Position numbers and translations under genes: made by a program. Of a stretch of 11,633 bases of DNA, positions 7,904 through 11,633 are shown one piece after another. This DNA is from an uncultured Rhodobacter sp. (GTDB lineage Bacteria > Pseudomonadota > Alphaproteobacteria > Rhodobacterales > Rhodobacteraceae). Numbering within the stretch: the first letter of the stretch is position 1; each line of letters begins with the position of its first letter. The notes below the pieces were generated by a model. It saw only the letters and a program-made list of their open reading frames with translations. It ran no database searches and was not told the DNA's origin. The DNA lies in contig CALGTJ010000818.1 of assembly GCA_937901435.1 (NCBI GenBank), positions 1 to 11,633 on the forward strand. The letters run 5' to 3'.

Positions 7904-8316
7904 TCACACCCGCCATAATGTGTAATTGTTCCGCGAATATGCCACCACCAAGGTCGTCAAGGCAAACCCCTTGCCGGGCTTTGGCGTCAAGACAAATGGA
8001 TAGGATTGTTTCTCGTCATAGCGCGTGAAAAACTCGATCCGGTTTTCGCTGAACCGACGCGCAAAACCAATGGTGTAAGGGTGCGAGCCGTCATAAGTCA
8101 CCGGAAAACCTGTTTGGCGACAGAGACCATCACGTCACCGGAAGCGGGCAGATCGGCGCCCGGTATCAAGGTGCTGATGGTGCCAAAGCGCAGCCCAAGA
8201 CGAAAGCCTTTTTCAAAGATGCACCCGGTCGGCTGCCGGTTCAAATCAATGCCGCCGAGGCTGGACATTGGGGCGTTTTGACACTGCTTTATCGCTGTCA
8301 TTTCTGGCTTTGCCAT
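7904..8316 (-). pseudogene. Unknown protein gene, apparently frameshifted at an A/T run near 8105-8108
   Basis: I do not recognise this protein. One minus-strand frame starts at ATG 8316 (MAKPEMTAIK; the TTG at 8370 is an upstream alternative) and ends at TGA 8100-8098 after SVAKQVFR. The next frame continues as VTYDGSHPYTIGFARRF to TGA 7906-7904. If one base were added to the T4 run (8105-8108 on the plus strand) the two would join as KQVFPVTYDGSHPY, giving about 138 residues. The sequence alternates hydrophobic and polar residues (LGLRFGTIST, IEFFTRYDEK, ALTTLVVAYS), suggesting a beta-rich fold, perhaps a small envelope protein. It follows the 156-residue protein gene by 135 bp in the same direction. 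The alternative is two small overlapping genes (GTGA overlap at 8101-8098). Coding status is only moderately supported. Confidence 0.4.
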
Positions 8317-8376
8317 CCTCCCGCCAGCATCCTTTTTCAAGGAATGGCAAGGACTGAAACGTGGCGTCAAATTTTA

Positions 8377-8412
8377 CAGACAATTTATTGAAATTTCGGT
8401 CAGTATTGTCTG
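8377..8412. repeat. 8-bp inverted repeat between two minus-strand genes
   Basis: CAGACAAT (8377-8384) and ATTGTCTG (8405-8412) are perfect inverted copies with a 20-nt spacer, which itself overlaps a smaller dyad (AATTT 8382-8386, AAATT 8391-8395). It lies in the gap between the 156-residue protein gene and the frameshifted gene at 8316. It may be an operator or an RNA stem; there is no T-tract typical of a terminator. Confidence 0.35.
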
Positions 8413-8451
8413 CGAACCCGGAAACAGCCCCCGATACCCGAGGCCAAAGAC

Positions 8452-8922
8452 CTATTGCCGGATCAGGCGAATCACGGATTTTCCATCCTTGGGGCCGATG
8501 ATGCTATGCACGCCAAAGCGCAATGATCCGTCGGGGTTCAACAGAAATTCCATCTTGATCGAATCCTCTCCGGCCACGCCATCCATCACCAGATGCTTTT
8601 CTGTCGGCTGCCCGCTTATCCCGTCGATCTTGGTCTTGTTGGCCGGTGCACCCGGTGCGGCCTTTGCGGTGATGATGCCATCCTGTGCGCGGATCAGGTC
8701 CAGCGCGACCTTTTGCGCGCCCAGCCCAGAGGCAAAGCGCCCGTTCAACGTGACCTTGTCCGCCTCTCCGGTGATATCGATCTTACAGCGCATTTTCGCG
8801 CTCGACATATTCTCGGCATAGGTGCCCTGCCCGCTCCATTTGCCAACCATCGCCTCCAGAGGAAACTCTGCCAGCGCAGCAGTCGGCACAAGCATCAGCA
8901 CAGCGCAGAATAGCGTTTTCAT
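8452..8922 (-). CDS. Small exported protein of unknown function, coupled to the RND exporter
   Basis: 156 residues. Residues 1-18 are a clear signal peptide (MKTLFCAVLMLVPTAALA, cleaved after ALA), so the mature protein of about 138 residues is periplasmic. The mature part begins EFPLEAMVGKWSGQGTY and alternates strands through LNPDGSLRFGVHSIIGP. The WSGQGTY start and beta-rich pattern recall calycin/lipocalin-like small binding proteins, but I cannot assign a family. The start at ATG 8922 overlaps the exporter's TGA by four bases (ATGA) and has GGGGAAG about 7 nt upstream, so it is translationally coupled to the RND gene and probably works with it, for example as a periplasmic carrier (inference). 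It ends in TAG. Confidence 0.8.
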   Translation of the reverse strand: MKTLFCAVLMLVPTAALAEFPLEAMVGKWSGQGTYAENMSSAKMRCKIDITGEADKVTLNGRFASGLGAQKVALDLIRAQDGIITAKAAPGAPANKTKIDGISGQPTEKHLVMDGVAGEDSIKMEFLLNPDGSLRFGVHSIIGPKDGKSVIRLIRQ

Positions 8923-11039
8923 TTTTTGCTTCCCCATAAGAGCAGGGCCGGAAACAGAAACAGGTCTGCAATCAATGCCACTGCCATCGCTCCGCCCACA
9001 AGTTGACCAAAGACCGCAACACTGGGCAATTGGCTGAACATGGTCATCGCAAACCCTGCCAGAAGGATCAAGCTGGTGGTGGACACGGGTGGCACAGTTT
9101 CGCCGAGTGCGTCGGCCATGGCCTCATCCGTCAAGGCGCCATGGTCCTTTTGGGACAGCCTGAGACGGTTCAGAAGGTGGATCGTCTCATCCACCGCAAT
9201 CCCAAAGGCAATCGTCAACGCAATTGCGCCGGTGATGGACAGGGGCAGCCCCCAAAGGATCAGCCACATTTCCACAGCAAGGATGGGGATCAGATTGGGC
9301 ACCAGCGACAGCATGGCAAACCGCAGGGATTTCATCAGGATCGCCGCCAGCAGCGTCACCAGCCCCACCGCGATATAAAAGGCAAAGCGCAGTTCTGCGA
9401 CCACATTCGGCAATTCGATGCTGGCCATATGGGTATAGCTGGTCACGGTGGTCACATCCGCCAGCCCCGCCTCTTGCAGTTTGGCCTCGACGCTGTCCGC
9501 ATTGGCCTGATTGCCCTGCCAGTCCACATTCAGCCGGGATGGTACCGGCAGGGCGAACCCGGTGCCATCCGTGCCAAAGACCCGCTGCGCCAGAGCGTTT
9601 TCATAATCGGTGACCTCGACGCGGCCCCAATCCACCGTTGGCCTCTGATAGACTGCTGCACTGACTGCAACCAGCCGGGCGCGGTCCGCGTCCGACAGTC
9701 CGGGCGCAGGGTCGACCGCGTCGACAACCACGAAAAGCTGGTCACTGCCGGGCAAGGCCCTGTCCAACTGGTCCAGCGTCTCGCGAAAATCAGAGCCGCG
9801 CGGCACGTGATCCATCAGGTTGAACCCGGTCACCGTGTAGCGCTGGGTCACCAACAACCCACAAAGCAGCCCCAAGGTGATCAGCGACACCGCACGGCGT
9901 TATTTGATCAGCGAGATCGACCAGCGGATCATCGCCACAAATCCAACCGGATCGCGCCCGCCCATCCCGCGTTTCAACAGGAACAGGCTGGCCAGTGGCA
10001 CACAGACCGCCACTGCAATCAGGGTCAGCCCCATTCCCACAGGCCCCACAATCGCAAGACCATGCAACGTCGGCGATCCGACAAAAAACAACACGCCAAA
10101 GGCCATAGCCGTGGTGATCGAGGCCAGCAGGATCGCCGGAAACGTCTCTTGCAGACCCACACCAATGGCCGTGCGCATCGGCTGTTTCCGGGCGGCACGG
10201 ATGATTGCATGATAGACATGCACCCCGTCCGCAATCGCCAGAACGATCAGCACCGTGGTGACAATCGCCAACAAGGGATCCATCGGAATCCCCGAAAGCG
10301 CCACAAACCCAAAGGTCCAACTTAGCCCGATAATCGGCGACAGGCAGCAGATCAGCGCCGCGCGCCAAGAGCGGAAAATCACAAAGGCGATGGCCAGATA
10401 CAGGAGAATGCACATTGGGGCCAGAAACAATTGGTCCGCAATCAAGGCAGAACTGATCGCCCGTTGCAGCGCCACCAATCCGACAGGCGTGGCCGTCAGC
10501 AAGGGATCAGCCAAGTCCAGCGCGTCATTCAGCGCCGCAAGCCGCAGGCCCGCCGGCATTTCCAGATCCGGGATCACATTGATCAACGTGGCGCTGCGAT
10601 CCTTCGCAATCGCCTGCGCCGCCAGTTCTGACCGGTCCGACAAAAGATCCAACCGATCTGCCGGACTCAGCGCCGCCAAATCTTCGCGCGCCAGAAAACT
10701 AAGGGCCAGACCATCGGGGTCGGGCGCAGAAAACACGCTCATCACACCCAGAACACCATCGGTCAGCTGCAACTCGATCACAAGCTCTTCCAGCGCCGCA
10801 AAGGTCGCCGGATCACCCAGATCCTGCGCCTGCACGAACAGCACCTCATCCTTTGACGGCGAGGCGAACCGCGTCTCAAAGGCCGAAAAATCCTGATAAG
10901 CCTGTGACTTACCCTTGATGGCCCGCGCCACATCTCCGTCGACGGTCAAAAACAACGCCGTGACGACCCAAGAGGCGACCGTCACCAGAAACACCAGCAA
11001 CGCCACGAACCTCGGGCGTCGCAATATAAAAGCGATCAC
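8919..11039 (-). pseudogene. RND/MMPL-type membrane exporter split by in-frame TAA at 9902-9900
   Basis: The frame has 707 codons with one internal stop at codon 380. The first part (GTG 11039 to 9900, 379 residues) has TM1 at about 11-32, a periplasmic domain to about 200, then TM2-TM6 (203-356), with ADGVH in TM4 (Asp271). After the TAA the same frame continues with TM7 (SLITLGLLCGLLVT), a second periplasmic domain, then TM8-TM12 with FGIAVDETIH in TM10 (Asp234 counted from GTG 9890), ending SKK. This is the complete two-repeat RND layout of the MMPL/HpnN branch, with both proton-relay acidic positions kept. Such proteins typically export lipids or other hydrophobic compounds using the proton gradient; the substrate here is unknown. 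The second part could be re-initiated at GTG 9890, 9 nt after the stop, although no Shine-Dalgarno is seen. It overlaps the following small exported protein gene by ATGA. Confidence 0.87.
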
Positions 11040-11053
11040 GCGATACCGACCTT

Positions 11054-11070
11054 ACAGGGTTCAACCCCGT
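11054..11070. promoter_or_regulatory. 17-bp dyad just upstream of the exporter operon
   Basis: ACAGGGTTCAACCCCGT has arms of 8 bp matching at 7 positions around a central base, with GGGTT/AACCC perfect. It sits 14 bp before the GTG at 11039, in the leader of the RND operon. This is the place and shape of a repressor site; the binding protein is unknown. It is followed on the plus strand by a T6 run, but no gene reads into it from that side, so I do not call it a terminator. Confidence 0.4.
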
Positions 11071-11391
11071 TTTTTCTCATCTTTTCAATCATCGAGCGAG
11101 TTAGCCCAGCCTGTCACCCAAGTGCAATTGCAAACTATGTCGCGGCCTTCTGTGTTTCCCAGCCGCCACGAGGCCGTCACAAAGACCTGCCTGACCTTCA
11201 CACTGCGGCGCACCCCACACACCCAAGCGGCATGCCAGCCCCGATCTTAACCATTAGACATAAAAACTCTGTTAAACGCCGCGCGAGGGTCAGATTGTCG
11301 TCCCATGCCAGACATATCCCACTGGTTATCTGACCAGACTAGGCGATCCCTGCGGGCCACACGCACGGGCCTTCAAACCGGGCCACCCGGC

Positions 11392-11418
11392 CAGAACAGA
11401 GCAGAACAGTACAGAACA
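11392..11418 (+). repeat. Three CAGAACA repeats with 10-bp period
   Basis: CAGAACA occurs at 11392-11398, 11402-11408 and 11412-11418, immediately before the ribosome binding site of the gene at 11437. The 10-bp period puts the copies on about the same face of the DNA helix. The alphaproteobacterial LexA box uses GAAC/GTTC half-sites with N7 spacing; here the spacing is N6, so it is not a standard SOS box. Confidence 0.55.
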
Positions 11419-11436
11419 AAACACAGGAGAGTACCA

Positions 11437-11589
11437 ATGGACGACCACGCCAAAGACCAAACCAAAGAGCATCAAAGCCCGATCGAACCCACCACACCAG
11501 CGCCAGCCAAAGAGCCCCAAACCCTCTCTGCCCCCGCAAAGACGGAACCCGCCAAGGACAAGCTCTATTCCGATTGGGCCATCCTCTAG
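11437..11589 (+). CDS. Small Pro/Ala/Lys/Glu-rich protein of unknown function
   Basis: 50 residues, start ATG 11437 with AGGAGAG (11425-11431) 5 nt upstream, stop TAG. The composition is dominated by Pro, Ala, Lys, Glu, Asp and Thr (for example PTTPAPAKEPQ), so residues about 1-40 should be disordered. It ends in a more structured-looking DKLYSDWAIL. No signal peptide or membrane segment. The good ribosome binding site argues that it is real; the longer in-frame start at 11305 gives a basic Arg/Gln-rich extension that reads like non-coding sequence. No function can be assigned. It is divergent from the RND exporter operon and is followed by 44 bp of nothing recognisable to the window end. Confidence 0.6.
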   Translation: MDDHAKDQTKEHQSPIEPTTPAPAKEPQTLSAPAKTEPAKDKLYSDWAIL

Positions 11590-11633
11590 CCCGGATTATT
11601 CACCACGGTCGGTTGGCGGCTGCGGTATGAGAG

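Larger units (their letters stand above)
11040..11436. other. Intergenic region between divergent exporter operon and small-protein gene
   Basis: 397 bp without a supported gene. Contents seen: the 17-bp dyad at 11054-11070; a perfect 10-bp palindrome TGCAATTGCA at 11123-11132; an inverted TTAAC/GTTAA pair (11247-11251, 11271-11275); and three CAGAACA copies spaced exactly 10 bp apart at 11392-11418. Promoters for both flanking genes must lie here, but I cannot point to a convincing -35/-10 pair. An in-frame ATG at 11305 would extend the small-protein gene upstream, but that part lacks a ribosome binding site. Confidence 0.5.

Noticed and set aside
7895..7911. GGGTG/CACCC hairpin as terminator of the gene ending at 7904
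   Set aside because: The stem overlaps the stop codon and has no T-tract after it; the structure at 7820-7858 is a better terminator.
1242..9902. Stop-codon reassignment (TAG or TAA read as sense) explaining the interrupted genes
   Set aside because: Intact genes here end in TAA (LysR, PAP2-fold) and TAG (peroxidase-like, 156-residue protein), and two of the four lesions are frameshifts.
9003..10325. A 440-codon plus-strand open frame rich in His, Gln and Arg
   Set aside because: It lies antisense over the RND exporter, whose minus-strand frame has clear membrane helices and RND motifs; the composition is that of a shadow frame.
11392..11418. LexA (SOS) box
   Set aside because: The half-sites are spaced GAAC-N6-GAAC, whereas the alphaproteobacterial box has N7.
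1..11633. CRISPR array, insertion sequence, tRNA or attachment site
   Set aside because: No regularly spaced repeats of CRISPR length, no transposase-like frame, no tRNA-like cloverleaf and no long flanking direct repeats were seen.

Overview
The window is GC-rich and has the codon usage and gene families of an alphaproteobacterium. A marine Rhodobacterales (roseobacter-type) genome is the most likely source, but this rests on style and family content only; there is no rRNA or other taxonomic marker here. It looks like accessory chromosome. I see no tRNA, rRNA, insertion sequence or CRISPR.

Layout. Positions 1-205 hold the first codons of a secreted protein on the minus strand and the shared promoter region of a divergent LysR-type regulator (206-1138, +). 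Positions 1242-3203 (+) hold a cytosolic-looking subtilisin-family (S8) protease gene, interrupted by one in-frame TAG between its oxyanion Asn and its catalytic Ser. Convergent to it, 3243-4430 (-) encodes a PAP2/vanadium-haloperoxidase-fold protein with an N-terminal run of seven Gly-Pro-His triplets. Divergent from that is a SARP-type regulator with a TPR tail (4625-6243, +), broken by a one-base frameshift near 5780. Convergent to the regulator, 6268-7626 (-) encodes an animal-type heme peroxidase homologue that appears to have lost its heme-binding and catalytic residues.

A gene-poor, AT-richer stretch (about 7627-7903) carries a probable terminator and several dyads. It is followed, in reading order from the right, by a minus-strand operon-like set: an RND/MMPL-type exporter (11039 down to 8919) split in two by an in-frame TAA, a small exported protein whose start overlaps the exporter stop by ATGA (8922-8452), and a frameshifted gene of unknown function (8316-7904). 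A 397-bp intergenic region and a 50-residue Pro/Lys/Glu-rich protein gene (11437-11589, +) close the window.

How the parts may work together. The PAP2/haloperoxidase-like gene, the SARP regulator and the degenerate peroxidase sit side by side and could form one module (inference). The exporter and the small exported protein look like one transport unit. The most striking overall feature is that four separate genes carry exactly one inactivating lesion each (two nonsense codons, two single-base frameshifts) while the rest of each frame stays well conserved. That means recent decay, sequence errors, or, for the split exporter, a real two-chain arrangement.
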